64,000 bases of DNA from Paramyrothecium sp. XJ0827 (GCA_020881915.1 JAJFPB010000009.1:1736001-1800000); one strand, 5' to 3'. Numbered from the stretch's first letter, positions 44,638 to 55,657 are shown. Numbers and translations are program-made. Notes: generated from the sequence alone by a model not told the origin.

Positions 44638-46744
44638 ATGCCAGCGAACAGAAGAAGTGCTCGTTTAGCTGAGCCTGCAGCAACACCAGCTGCACAGGTC
44701 TCTGAATCTGAATCTGAACCAAGCTCGCCTTCAGATGCCGAGCCGCCTCGCAAAAGGCAAAAGACTGCGGTGCAAACAACCGCAGCTGATGAATCCGTGC
44801 AAGGCAAGTCAAAGTCGAGTCGAGGCAAAGCCGGGACGGAAGCTGACGTGACAACCCAAGGCGAGAACCGGCTATGGGCGCTGTCGCCCGAACTGCTTGA
44901 TCTCGTTTTGGAAAACGTTGTTGATACCTCAAGTATTAGGGCGCTGGTGCAGACCTGCAAAGCCTTCTACGCTATGCTGGCCCCCAAGCTCCATCGTCAC
45001 GTTGCGGTCTCGGCTAGCTACCATGCACACATCCCTAAGCTGATCCGGACGCTCGAGCCCTATCTGACAATCGCCCAGAAGAAGCAACTGAGAAAGGAGG
45101 GAAAATACAAGGGCCAGCAAGAACGATACCCTGCCACTCTCGACCAAGATGCCGTGGCGCCGTGCGCAGCCTTCGTGAAGCAGCTGGTTGTTGGATTTTC
45201 CGATCCTGGAAAGAAGCATCGGTTCATTGTGGACAGATACGTAGAAGAGAGTCTCAAAAACCTGAAGAACCTGGAAACGGTTCAGTTGCGGGCTTTCACC
45301 AAGTGAGTATTGCTATGGACTGTCTGGCAGGCATCCATCGGCCTAGGCCGCTGTCACATTTCAAGCACTAACCTACCTTCAGCTCGATTGCGCAGAGCCT
45401 CGCGTCTCTGAATCACCTCAAGGCCCTTGATTTGCATTGTTCAGTGACCAGTGGCGTCAAAGATACGACGCCGCTCGCTGCCGTCACGGGGTTGCGACAC
45501 TTGAGACTGGTGGAGCACTCTTGGCACTCCGCCGAGGACACCCACCGCAGTCTGCACTCGGTCGCAAACAACTCTGCATCTACACTCGAGAGCCTGAGCA
45601 CGAACACGCACGGCATTCTTTCTGTTTGTCAGATGCTGTGTTCGTGCAGCCGCAACCAGTCGGCGGAGGCACAAAGTGCGGCTTCCACCGCAGACGCCAC
45701 GCTGCACTACCCAAAACTGAAGTCGCTATCCTTCGAGTGCTGTCACGTGGAGGAAGAATACATTGACTCGTTGCTGAGTACGGTCGATTTTACCAGATTG
45801 GAGGAGCTCGCCATCGGTAGCCTGGGTGGTGACGGGAACATGCTGTACCGAAAGATTGCCGATCTCAACAAGACCCCAACACCTGGCGCTGGCCTTCGCT
45901 TGAAGAAACTCGCCCTGTCGATGAGAATAGCTTCACACGGTACAATGGAGGAGCTGAACGGCAATATCGAAGGGATAAACTACGTAGTATCCTCGTTCAA
46001 TACTCTGGAGTCCTTGGACATTCGAAACTTCGCCGAGTATCCCGAACAATTTGCCGACTTGAGGCCATCGCTGGAGGGGGAATTGCTGCCGGCCATCCTC
46101 AAGCACAAGAATATCAAGAACCTGAGGCTTTCCTACGGAGGGAAATCCCAGGGCCTCGGCATTCCATATCTTACAGCGCCAATCGTCGGGGCCATAATTG
46201 ACGGTTTGCCTAAGTTGGAGGAGATTGAATTTGCACCGGAGGAGACGGAGATGGTAAGTCCTTTTTCATACACACCGCGAGGCTCCTTCTCTTTGTGAGA
46301 CTTCCAAATAACATATCCTAATAGAAAGAGATTGCTAAGGCGCTGGCACGTGGTGTAAACCTCACCTCAGTGACCTGCACCTTCTACAAGAGCTGGGTAG
46401 AGACCCATCCGCCACCGCATGACGACCCTCACATCAACATCGTAACGAGCATAGTCAGGGCAGTCCTGGACTCCCCAAAGTTTGCGAACAAGTCAGTCAG
46501 CGGTCAAAGTGCTCCTGGAGACGGTGCCTTCACGTGGGAAGAGGCCTGCAACCTTAGGAGAGTCCGGGCAACCAATATTTGCTGGCAACTGTCGTCGAGC
46601 ATTCCCAAGAGGCGCGGAACGAACAACGAAAGCCCAGGCCAGGTGTGGAGCGAGGACCTGAAACGAAAAGTCTGCCACCGAAATGTGCCTTTCTGGAAGG
46701 ATGCTGACGCTTTGTGGCTGGAGAAGGTGAATGGAGCGCAGTAG
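44638..46744 (+). CDS. F-box protein
   Basis: A 651-residue protein in three exons: 44638-45302, 45383-46253 and 46325-46744, with 80- and 71-nt introns of standard form. The N-terminus is disordered with a basic patch (PPRKRQK) that could be a nuclear signal. An F-box follows at about residues 78-115 (LWALSPELLDLVLENVVDTSSIRALVQTCKAFYAML). The remainder is a long alpha/beta region with irregular leucine-rich repeats (LASLNHLKALDL, GLRHLRLVEHS, LEELAIGSL, TLESLDIRNF, NIKNLRLSY). Proteins of this layout recruit substrates to SCF ubiquitin ligases through Skp1. The target is unknown. Confidence 0.88.
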
Positions 46745-46879
46745 TGATGATGAACAGCTCTGTCTATGACTTATGACTTTCACACTCCTTTGTTTTTATA
46801 CTATTTTCATTTGTACTAAGGGATTATGCCCCGGTCACGAAAGATTGATAGCCAAAACAGACTGCCGCGTACACCAGAT

Positions 46880-47899
46880 TTAAAAGATTGCACCACCGGT
46901 CTTCTCCGTGAGCCCCTCGATGCCAACCTTGAGGAAATGCTCGTCCTCCTCAATCTGCTGTCCCACGACACCGTTCTTGACCTCCTCCATGTCCCAGTTC
47001 GCCCAGACGAAGCGTCCATGGAGAAACGCGGCCTCGGAGCTCGCGGCCCATACTGCAAAGTGCCCGGGGAGGTTTTCTGCGAAGCCGTTAGAACGTTTGC
47101 CACGATGCCTGCAGGGAAGGGCAACTGACCGTCGTCGAAGCGGATCCCGCTGTTTTCATCAATGCCGGCCTTCCGCGCCGACTCGGTGGCCACGCCGCCC
47201 GGATGGAAGCTGACGACCTGCATGTCGCCGACCTTGGTGTCCTTTGCGATCTGCTGCATGAGCGCGGTGCCGGCGTTCTTCGTCAGGCCATACGTCGGGC
47301 GCTCGGGACCCATGGTCGTCCACATGTACGCGGCGATAGTGGAAACGTTAACCAGGTACTGAAGGACTCCAGGTCAGCATGCAATGTCCTACTCCCAAGG
47401 TTTCAATTTGCCTCACCTTCTTTCCTGATCCGGTTGTCTGCTTGTAGAAGTGCAGCGTCATTGCGAGTGGTCCACGAACATTAATCTCATAGTCTCTCCA
47501 CGTGTTCTCCAGGCCGTTCTCGAGGATGGGCACTCCGTTCCCAAAGGCAGCCGCGTTGAGCACGAGAACATCAACATAGACATTGTTAGCCTGCAGGTCG
47601 GACCAGAGCTTGTCAACATCTTGCTGACTCGAGATGTCCGCAGATCGTCCCTCTGCAACCTCGTTCCCAGATTCCTGGTTGAGCTTGGCCGCTGAGGCTG
47701 CCACGACGTCGCCGCGACGGCCCAGAAGAATGACACGCTTGGCGCCGGCAAGGACAAAGCCGCGGGCGATGGCGAAGCCGATTCCAGTGCTGGCGCCGGC
47801 AACAACAACCGTCTTCCCGCTCTGGTTGAGCTCTGGGCGGGCAGGTGAGATGTAAGGATAGGACTCCTTGTGGTATGCCTTGAGAACCGGTAGACTCAT
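46880..47899 (-). CDS. Short-chain dehydrogenase/reductase (SDR), three exons
   Basis: An NAD(P)-dependent SDR of 302 residues. Exons are 47899-47417, 47358-47130 and 47076-46880. The 58- and 53-nt introns keep frame; the second has a GTCAGT donor and a clear TTCTAAC branch. The start at 47899 matches the N-terminal spacing of the other SDR of the window. Motifs are AGASTGIG at 34-41, NVSTIAA carrying the catalytic Ser, and YGLTK as the Tyr-x3-Lys pair. The C-terminal RFVWANWDMEEVK motif matches the paralogue at 1711-2640. A TATAAG element lies about 110 bp upstream. It is transcribed away from a Zn2Cys6 gene, repeating the arrangement at 1.7-5.0 kb. Confidence 0.92.
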
Positions 47900-48137
47900 G
47901 GTTGCGGTGGACAAAGGTTGAGTGTAGAAGTATGGCGTTGATTCTAAAGTTGTGAAGATGTTAAATGCCACGAAATGTGCTGAATTGAACTGGATTGAAT
48001 GGAACCTTCACTTATAGATTGACCGCGAGACATGTCTTATATATCTGATCGTTGTGGTCAACAACAGGATTTCTCAGCCATAGATGACACGAAGAGCGGG
48101 CCATTGCCGCAACGGCTTACACGCGAGCGGGCGGGTT

Positions 48138-48152
48138 GCGGGAAATGCCCGC
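48138..48152. promoter_or_regulatory. Inverted repeat GCGGG-N5-CCCGC
   Basis: GCGGGAAATGCCCGC in the SDR/Zn2Cys6 divergent promoter, two 5-bp arms around five bases. It shares the core GCGGGAAAT with the second element at 48223, so both may bind the same dimeric zinc-cluster regulator. Confidence 0.5.
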
Positions 48153-48222
48153 CGCACGCACTACGGGCCTTTTGTCAGCACTGCATTGCGCTGTTTCGTT
48201 CTCGCTCAGCCTAGCGGCCGCG

Positions 48223-48235
48223 GCGGGAAATTCCC
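48223..48235. promoter_or_regulatory. Inverted repeat GCGGGAAATTCCC
   Basis: Contains the perfect odd palindrome GGGAAATTCCC and begins with the same nine bases as the element at 48138. It lies 56 bp upstream of the Zn2Cys6 start codon. Confidence 0.5.
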
Positions 48236-48290
48236 ACCGTAGCGTCCCTCATCATTGCGGCTCCCAGAGCCAAACCCACGCCCCGGCACA

Positions 48291-49541
48291 ATGACAATGA
48301 CGCTCACCACTGACATCTCCCTCGCCCTCGCGCAGAAGCGCCCCGCCTGCGTTGCCTGCGGCAAGGCCAAGCGCAAGTGCAGCAAGGAGCTTCCCGCCTG
48401 CGCGCGCTGCCGCGTCAAGAAAGCCCGCTGTGCTTATCCCGTGGCCCCCATCCTGGTCACGCCCGCGGACCATGAGTTCATGTCGGCGACAGACCAGGCG
48501 CCGGCGTCGACTCCTACCATTCAAGACGATTCGTCGATGGGCCATGAGAGTGAGTCGCCATATGGCGGACCCGCTGCCGCCGAGCAGGGCCAGGGCCAAC
48601 AGGGTGCGTTCTCAGAGACGCCTTGGTTCTTGACTCCGTCGTCCTGGGAAATCGACCACTTTCACATCGACGAGGATAAACATGTCAAGTACCCAGAGTC
48701 TGGGCTTGATTTCTTCCTTGACCGCCTGTCATCGTGGCTCGACCAGTGGACGAAGGAGAACCATTGCGTCTTCATACACGCCCGGCTGTACGGCCCAGAT
48801 CTTCCCAGTCCACTGCAATATGCCTTTGCAACTTGGCAAACATATCGCACAGCAACGACGAAAACGGCCAAGAGGATAGCACTGGGCATGGCAATCAACT
48901 GGTCAAAGAACCTCATCCAAGAACAGTCTATCTACGACAGCTTGTCGGCTAGTCCGCTAGACCTCACCAACCACCTCAACCGTACACAGGCGCTCCTGAT
49001 TTTCCAAGTCATCGGGCTTTTCGATGGCAACATCAAAGCTCGCGCCGAGGCGGAAGCAACATCATCCACCCTTCTCAAGTGGTGCGACGCTCTTATAGAG
49101 GCTGCCGCGGCAGACGTAGCCTCGCCTCACCCAGTGGACAACGAGGATGGCCTGGGTTATACCCAGCCGTCGCGGCTGCGCTGCAACAACACGCTCGCTT
49201 CTACTTGGAACGCGTGGATCCTGTCCGAGTCTATCCGCCGGACGTGGATCATCGCCGCGCTCACCGAAGCAGCCTATTTGATCCTGAAGCAAGGCTTCGC
49301 CATTTGCCCAGGGAGCATCACATTCAACGGTCGCGAAGGCGTCTGGGACGCGCAGTCGCCGCATGCATGGCTGGCTAGCGTGCAGAAGCCCAGCAGCACC
49401 AGGATGCCCGTCGCCTGCAAGGGTCTGATCCTGCTCCTCAAGGACGCCGTGCCGTCCGACGTGGATGACCTCGCACGGGCATTGCTCGCGTACGGCAGTG
49501 GACGGGAGAAGATGGAAGATTGGCTGGCAACGGAGCTGTAG
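48291..49541 (+). CDS. Zn2Cys6 transcription factor
   Basis: A single-exon pathway-type regulator of 416 residues. Translation starts at the ATG at 48291; the open frame further upstream has no ATG. The zinc cluster is complete near the N-terminus: CVACGKAKRKC, then CARC and CAYP, with the basic KAKRK and RVKKAR stretches. After a Ser/Gln/Gly-rich linker comes a helical region of about 270 residues (WQTYRTATTKTAKRIALGMA, WILSESIRRTWIIAALTEAA) without the classical middle homology region. Short regulators of this type usually sit inside metabolic gene clusters. Its closest neighbours are the divergent SDR and the MFS gene 318 bp downstream on the same strand, plausible targets. Confidence 0.92.
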   Translation: MTMTLTTDISLALAQKRPACVACGKAKRKCSKELPACARCRVKKARCAYPVAPILVTPADHEFMSATDQAPASTPTIQDDSSMGHESESPYGGPAAAEQGQGQQGAFSETPWFLTPSSWEIDHFHIDEDKHVKYPESGLDFFLDRLSSWLDQWTKENHCVFIHARLYGPDLPSPLQYAFATWQTYRTATTKTAKRIALGMAINWSKNLIQEQSIYDSLSASPLDLTNHLNRTQALLIFQVIGLFDGNIKARAEAEATSSTLLKWCDALIEAAAADVASPHPVDNEDGLGYTQPSRLRCNNTLASTWNAWILSESIRRTWIIAALTEAAYLILKQGFAICPGSITFNGREGVWDAQSPHAWLASVQKPSSTRMPVACKGLILLLKDAVPSDVDDLARALLAYGSGREKMEDWLATEL

Positions 49542-49859
49542 TCCTGGTTTCCTTCTGTTCTTCTTCTCTACGCATGACTCCATAGGCATGAGTTGATTGA
49601 CTTGACAACGATCCACTCCACTCGTGAATTCGGCGGTCAGAGGCCCCTCCCTCCGATGTCATCATCAGGCAACCCATTCACTAAAGCAATTCAACGGCGG
49701 GGTTGGAGCCGATCTTGCGCCGAACGACTCGGATTACCGCGGATTGCTCGGAAATAGTGGACGGCGTGCTTTAGGGTCGCACGCAACCTGCGCCAGCGTC
49801 TCTTTTGCTCTCCATCATCTTCAAAGACAAAAAACCAGGCAGGCAACGCCCATCTCGCC
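49542..49859. other. Promoter of the downstream MFS gene
   Basis: A 318-bp spacer between two plus-strand genes. No gene recognised. Confidence 0.45.
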
Positions 49860-51281
49860 ATGTCGCTTGGCCTGTCAAACTGGCCTGCGCCGGGCGCAAG
49901 GGTGGCCTGGCTCGCGCACGAGTCCGGGCTCGCCTCCGTCTGGGCGACCGGCCGCGATGCGTGGCTCATCATCTTGGCGCGCGCGTGCCGCATGTTCGCC
50001 TTCGGCGCCGTGTCCCTCATCATCGCGCTGTTCCTGTCCGAGCTGCAGTTCTCCGACTTCCGGATCGGCCTGTTCATGACCCTGACCCTGGTGGGCGACG
50101 TCGTGCTCGGCCTCGGCGTCACGCTGGTGGCGGACAACTTGGGCCGGCGCCGCGTGTTCCTGGTTGGCGGCTTGACCATGGCCCTGTCGGGGGCCGTCTT
50201 CTACTTCTTCGAGAACTACTGGCTTCTGCTGTTCGCGGCCGTGTTTGGCGTTGTGAGCGCCACCGGAGGCGATTTCGGACCCTTCCGAGCGGTTGAAGAA
50301 TCTACGCTGTCCCATCTCACCGTCCCCGAAACCCGTGCAGATGTCCTATCGTGGTACGTGACGTTCTCCAGCCTCGGTTCCGCCGCCGGCATGGAACTGG
50401 CTGGCCGGTTCGTGGAGGCGATGCGGCAGCGCGAAGGCTGGACTATCCTGCGCACGTATCACTCCATGTACTGGATCTACATTGCCATGGGCGGCCTCAA
50501 CTTTCTCCTCGCACTGGCCATGAGTGAAAAATGTGAGATTGTCAAATCGCAGCCATCTCCGACCGATGAATCAGCTCGGGGCTTCCTGGAACTTGACGAG
50601 GCGCAGCATAGTGATGACGAGGATGACGACCACGAGCGTCCTCCCGCGACCTCGCAACAAGTGGATAAACCCAAGAATAGGCTCTCGCAGATCTCCTCAG
50701 CAACCCGTTCTGTCATGTACAAGCTGTGGTTTCTACTAAGCGTTGACTCGTTGGCTGACGGCATGGTGTCTTTGACCCTGACCAACTACTACGTCGACCG
50801 CAAGTTCCACCTCCCAAAGTCCACACTAGGAGACATCATGTCGACGGCCTACATCCTCGGAACCGCTTCCACGGTATTTGCGGGCCCTCTATCAAGACAT
50901 CTTGGCCTGCTCAATACCATGGTCTTCACCCATATTCCCTCCTCCGCAGCCGTCTTGTTCTTCCCCGCTCCCAGCGGCCTGGCCATGACGATTGTGCTTC
51001 TGTTTATACGTATCGGCCTGAACAACATGGATCAGGCTCCGAGAGCTGCCTTCATCGCCGCGGTGGTCAAGCCCGAAGAACGCACTGCCGTGATGGGCAT
51101 CACCAGCATCCTTCGAACCCTGGCTTCGACCATTGGTCCGTCGTGCACGGGAGCGTTGGCGGGGACCGACAGGTTCTGGGTGGCCTTTGTCATTGGCGGG
51201 TCTTTGCGCTTGTTGTATGATTTGGGGCTGTGGGTAATGTTCTTAAACATGCCTCTACATGCGCATGAGTCAACGCTGTAG
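49860..51281 (+). CDS. MFS transporter, intronless paralogue
   Basis: A 473-residue 12-segment major-facilitator protein in one exon. RMFAFGAVSLIIALFLSEL, GLFMTLTLVGDVVLG, GGDFGPFRAVEEST, NTMVFTHIPSS and APRAAFIAAVVKPEERT match the same positions of the transporter at 40105-41710, so the two are paralogues. The central loop is longer and strongly acidic (EAQHSDDEDDDHE). Lack of introns, versus three in the paralogue, suggests intron loss, perhaps through a retro-copy, or an old split. GC content and CG-rich codon choice are high. Position next to the Zn2Cys6 and SDR genes suggests export of a product or substrate of that unit; this is inference. Confidence 0.93.
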   Translation: MSLGLSNWPAPGARVAWLAHESGLASVWATGRDAWLIILARACRMFAFGAVSLIIALFLSELQFSDFRIGLFMTLTLVGDVVLGLGVTLVADNLGRRRVFLVGGLTMALSGAVFYFFENYWLLLFAAVFGVVSATGGDFGPFRAVEESTLSHLTVPETRADVLSWYVTFSSLGSAAGMELAGRFVEAMRQREGWTILRTYHSMYWIYIAMGGLNFLLALAMSEKCEIVKSQPSPTDESARGFLELDEAQHSDDEDDDHERPPATSQQVDKPKNRLSQISSATRSVMYKLWFLLSVDSLADGMVSLTLTNYYVDRKFHLPKSTLGDIMSTAYILGTASTVFAGPLSRHLGLLNTMVFTHIPSSAAVLFFPAPSGLAMTIVLLFIRIGLNNMDQAPRAAFIAAVVKPEERTAVMGITSILRTLASTIGPSCTGALAGTDRFWVAFVIGGSLRLLYDLGLWVMFLNMPLHAHESTL

Positions 51282-52140
51282 CTCGCGTCTCAAAGCATAG
51301 GAAAGAACATTTGTTTCGATAGACCTTTGTCGTAGCATGATTGTCGCGTTGTCCGCCAATCCTACTCGTGCATTTCCAGTACCTGACTCTTGCTCCCAAC
51401 ATACTTTCTACTTCAAGTTAGAATGTCCTGGTCGTATCATCCAACGGAGCTTGCTTGTTTGGGCATCTGGCATGCCAACCTGGCCATCGTACGTTTCTGG
51501 TTATCAGATACACCGCATAGGCCCTGGCATCTGCCGTAGCGCACATCACGGGCATATCTCCTCAGTCGCTTCCGAGCCATCCCACTAATCACCGACTCAA
51601 GGGGAGGCCGCGCGGGTGAGTATATTTATGCCCACAGCGACCAGCCATTGGACGGATCGGACTTGTTGATTGATTACTAAGGACTTAGCAAGGCCGAAAA
51701 GGCTCCTTCGGCACTCGCGAGCCGAGGTAGAGTTTAGATTGTGCATTTGTCCTGATACGTGCGATTATTCATGGCCCGGGACTTTGTCTCCAGAAGTGGA
51801 TGCTTAGCATCCTTCTTCAATCCTTTGCCGGGTCTAGGTGTGGAATCTGCAAGTGCCAGCCTTATGTTCCAGCCAATACGATGCCAAGGAACATGAATCC
51901 CTCAGGGTTACGGAGTTGTAGTATGCGTAAACTAAACTTCTTCTGTTAATCAACTTCCTCTTCCGATAGCCCACAACCCATGTTTCATGCGTGATAGACA
52001 CCGGCACTCTCATCAAGTGCTGAAGTATAAAGAACGACGCAACCCAAGACTACTGAATCTGCAAGCCGTCTATCGTTGTGCAATCAATCAAATCCCGCCA
52101 TTCTACCAAACTCATCTGGAGCTGAGATTCACCGATCAAC
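51282..52140. other. Intergenic spacer
   Basis: About 0.86 kb without a recognised gene, including the promoter of the small secreted protein. Confidence 0.45.
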
Positions 52141-52506
52141 ATGCAAGCCTCTTTCCTCAACCTTGCCCTTTCCGCGCTCGTCGCCGCCGCTCCCCAAGGC
52201 GTCCCCGACAAGCCTATCCAATTTTGGGCCCGCCTCTTCGCCGACTCCAGCGACTGCACCACCGGAGGCAAGACATACAGCTACCTGGGTACTCGCGGCA
52301 ACTGCGTCAACATTGCCATTCCCGGATCTGGCTCGGCCATTGTCCAGATTGGGGAGGTCACCACATACTTTCTTGCTGGGTGGACAGAGCCTGACTGCAA
52401 AGGCAAGGTGGTGTTGGTTGAGTCGAACCCGGGAGTTTGCACGGACCTGGGCGGACTCGACGTGAAGTCATGGTCGAATGATATGAGTCCTTTTGGCGGA
52501 CAGTAG
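52141..52506 (+). CDS. Small secreted protein
   Basis: A 121-residue single-exon product. A short signal peptide (MQASFLNLALSALVAAA) is followed by a mature domain with four Cys at DCTT, NCVN, DCKG and VCTD, enough for two disulphides. No named domain is recognised. It is unrelated by eye to the secreted protein at 38876. Size and Cys content fit apoplastic or effector-like secreted proteins, but nothing in the sequence fixes a role. Confidence 0.8.
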   Translation: MQASFLNLALSALVAAAPQGVPDKPIQFWARLFADSSDCTTGGKTYSYLGTRGNCVNIAIPGSGSAIVQIGEVTTYFLAGWTEPDCKGKVVLVESNPGVCTDLGGLDVKSWSNDMSPFGGQ

Positions 52507-53419
52507 GTCGCGGGTGACCAAAGGGAAGAGTTGCCAAGTGAGCGATAGGAAGATCAAGGCCCGTCATGGATGAAAGCAAATAAGCAGGGTGGATTGATAG
52601 AAGCGCTTGCAACTTTTCCGAGACACTTATTTGAGCCGATATAATTATGGCCTGGCTCTTATGAATTGAGCAGCGAATGCATGGCACACGAATCTTTCTC
52701 CATCGATAGGCAGAGCATCTTTGGAAGGCTTGAAAGACCTTAAAATCCACACAGGAATGAGTTGATCAAGTTTTGTGTCCCTTCCAACGCAAGCGCCTGA
52801 GAAAGGCCACGAAGCATTTGCATTTGCTAATGTTGGGTCGCTTGCGGCTTATTCATGAACAACACACACGTGCAAGCAAGTCATTGTCTATACTGTTGGA
52901 TCAATGGCAATGACTGGAATGAAATATATGAACGAAGTAGCTCCTGTCTATATCAGATCCCTTGGAATGACTGTCATGTGTCCCTTGCCAAGCTCAGGCT
53001 ACTTGAAACACCAATCTGTCCCGCAGCACTCAGTATATCCTGGACCGACGTAATGATTTCTATGATTCAAAGCGCGGCAGCAGAAGAGTCACTGCCAGCT
53101 TGTTTTAAAGCTGTCTTGTCCCATGGGCATCAATGCTTGATGGTTCAATCAATCGGCACGCATTCGTGCATGTTTTCAGCTAGGCTTCGCTGGTGCTCGT
53201 TTCTCGCTGCCCATTGGCTCTTCGTGCGTAACCAATGAAGGGCCAGAGAGGCCGCGCACTAGCCATAACAAAAAGGTGAGGCTGAGAATGAAACTGTAGG
53301 CCACTGCCGTTTTCAGCTTCTCTCTCGCCACGATGCCCGGGTTTCCAGGGTCGAGCAACTTCGCATCTCCATCTTTTGAGACTCGATGCTCCTGAGGGAG
53401 GCCGGCTGCAAATGCACCC
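52507..53419. other. Intergenic spacer
   Basis: About 0.9 kb with no gene or RNA recognised. It includes the promoter of the HET gene. Confidence 0.45.
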
Positions 53420-55657
53420 ATGTTCTGTACAGCATGCCTCGCGCTTGACGGAGCGTTGGATACGCTGGAGACTTGCCTCGCGGCTGATCCAGAACACCCT
53501 TATCCAGGATCGTGGGACTTTCTCTTTGGCACTGTTTTAGAGCTTGACTCACGAGCCGTGCGTTGTGGGAGCTGTCGCTCCATTCTTGCGGCTATCAAAC
53601 CTGCAAAGCTTCCACACTCAATCGATAATGCCTCGCCTTCAGTTACTGCGCATCTCTCAAACTCCAACCCCCGCATCTTTATCCTTGCGGGCGATCTTGA
53701 CGGCGTGCCGGCCGCTGACTTTCGCACAAGAAGAGCAAGCGTAGGCAAGCTCTGTTATCTTCCCTGTTATTCAACCGTTCGAATCCGACGCAACGAAGGG
53801 CGTGGCCGAGTGTGTGATCCTGAGACGATCAACTTGAAGCTGGTCCAGAAATGGATTCACACTTGCGACACCTCCCACCAGCGCAGTTGCGAGCGTCAAT
53901 ACGATCTTCAACTCCTCCCAACCGCCACACTCAGCTTCATTGATGTCGAGGACCAGTGCGTCGTCACACCCACCACCGAGGTACGCTATGTGGCCTTGAG
54001 CTACGTATGGGGCACGCTGCCTGTTCTTCGTGCTCTCAAGTCCAACATTGCCGACCTGCGACAACGGTGGGCTTTCCTCTCAGATCAGTATCAGCTGCCG
54101 CGCACAGTCAAAGATGCAGTTGCCTTGTGCTCTCTACTGGGCATCCGCTATCTGTGGGTGGATAGTGTGTGCATCATCCAAGACGATCCTGAATTGCAGC
54201 GGGAGCAGCTGCTCGCCATGGCGACCGTGTACGGGAAAGCGTACTTCACAATAGCCGCACTGCAGCCGGATCACGCTAATGAAGGGATAGCTCGAGTTGG
54301 ATTCGTAGATAGTGCTGGCAGCTCTCAGGATGTTGTCGAGCTACCCTCGAGATCCCTGGTTGTCGCCAAGGGCTCTCCGGCCTTCGGTCTCAGTGCATTT
54401 ACTGGGTCGAGGTGGAACACCCGAGGCTGGACTTTGCAGGAGCATGTCTTCTCCCGGAGAATGCTAGTGTTGAACAACCTTGCCACGTGGGTTTGTTTCG
54501 GGGACCAGTGGACGGAGGATGTCGAGTTTGCCAGCGAGATTGAACGTGATTCAGGCCAAGCAGATGCACCCAATGCACATAAGCTTGGCCCTGTGACGTG
54601 GCCATCTGTCCAGGCCTATGGTAATCTGGCTTTGGACTATGCGACTCGCGACCTAACTCACGACTCAGACGCGGTCAATGCATTCCTGGGTATCTTGACA
54701 CCGATGAATGGGTGGTTCACAAAAGGTCTTTTGCACGGAACTCCCGAGTTCACATTCGACGCTGGCCTTCTCTGGAACACAAGACGGGAGGGGGCGCGAT
54801 TGCGCTTGCCCTACAACCACTCAGCCTTGGAAGCAGGCTCTTTTGTGTTTCCAACATGGTCGTGGATCTCCTGGAAAGGCAGCCTTCAGTTTGATCTCTG
54901 GAACTTGTGCGAAGACTATGTCTACCCCAGAGGACCGTTATTTCTCAAGCCTCTCGTCGCATGGGAGAAACGGCTGGTTTCCACAGGCGCTTGGGAGAAG
55001 GTAGACAACACTTACCATGTCGTACGCGCACATTTCTCAGCAGACAAGGATCCGCCGCCGCCAACACCTGAGGGATGGACCAAGCACGAGGACGGCGAGG
55101 ACGGAAAGATATACTATCAGCATAAAGACCATGGCCACATTCTCCCATGGCCGCGCTTTTTGTATCCTATTCCACCGTTCGTGCGCTACCGCGATATGGA
55201 TAGGAGGGAATGCTATCCATACCTGAAGTTTCGCGGCAAGCTTGCTCGTTTGGCGCTCGATATACCACCCAAGCAGCGCAGAAAGCTCGAGGCGAAGCTG
55301 CGAAAGAGTGGTCAGACGAACGAGGTTGACATGATGACGCGTGAAGGACGTTGGGCTGGGCGTATCCGATTGAACCTACAGAGAGGAGAAACAGTCCCTC
55401 TCGCCACTGAAGTAATTGAGGTAATCGCAATTTCTGAAGGTGTATTGGACCTACGTGGGGTACCCTACGCACAGTATATTTTTGGCGAGACCAAAGATAG
55501 GGAAGAGCTAGCCGGGCTTCCAACTTATGAGATTGTGAATGTCTTATGGATCGGCCGGTGCGGCGAGGGTCTCGTGTATCGTCAGGCACTGGGCAGAGTT
55601 TGGAAACCGGTGTGGAATAGCTTGACAACCATAGAGACGGAGCTTCTATTGACCTGA
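53420..55657 (+). CDS. HET-domain (heterokaryon incompatibility) protein
   Basis: A single-exon protein of 745 residues. The N-terminal part has paired Cys (FCTACLALDGAL, CGSCRSIL). The HET domain occupies about residues 185-345 and shows its ordered blocks: VRYVALSYVWG, then LPRTVKDAVALCSLLGIRYLWVDSVCII, then YGKAYFTIAAL, and further on RGWTLQEHVFSRRMLVL. The long C-terminal region (YNHSALEAGSFVFPTWSWISW and beyond) has no named domain; a WTKHEDGEDGKIYYQHKDH stretch looks like a WW-type motif. HET proteins trigger growth arrest or cell death after non-self recognition. The window also holds an NLR-type protein (26676-31668), but the two are far apart and need not work together. Confidence 0.92.
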   Translation: MFCTACLALDGALDTLETCLAADPEHPYPGSWDFLFGTVLELDSRAVRCGSCRSILAAIKPAKLPHSIDNASPSVTAHLSNSNPRIFILAGDLDGVPAADFRTRRASVGKLCYLPCYSTVRIRRNEGRGRVCDPETINLKLVQKWIHTCDTSHQRSCERQYDLQLLPTATLSFIDVEDQCVVTPTTEVRYVALSYVWGTLPVLRALKSNIADLRQRWAFLSDQYQLPRTVKDAVALCSLLGIRYLWVDSVCIIQDDPELQREQLLAMATVYGKAYFTIAALQPDHANEGIARVGFVDSAGSSQDVVELPSRSLVVAKGSPAFGLSAFTGSRWNTRGWTLQEHVFSRRMLVLNNLATWVCFGDQWTEDVEFASEIERDSGQADAPNAHKLGPVTWPSVQAYGNLALDYATRDLTHDSDAVNAFLGILTPMNGWFTKGLLHGTPEFTFDAGLLWNTRREGARLRLPYNHSALEAGSFVFPTWSWISWKGSLQFDLWNLCEDYVYPRGPLFLKPLVAWEKRLVSTGAWEKVDNTYHVVRAHFSADKDPPPPTPEGWTKHEDGEDGKIYYQHKDHGHILPWPRFLYPIPPFVRYRDMDRRECYPYLKFRGKLARLALDIPPKQRRKLEAKLRKSGQTNEVDMMTREGRWAGRIRLNLQRGETVPLATEVIEVIAISEGVLDLRGVPYAQYIFGETKDREELAGLPTYEIVNVLWIGRCGEGLVYRQALGRVWKPVWNSLTTIETELLLT

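Noticed and set aside
49875..50315. Minus-strand open frame of 146 codons, very rich in Gln, Glu, His and Gly
   Set aside because: It is the exact antisense of the highly GC-biased 5' part of the MFS gene at 49860; composition is a by-product of codon bias.
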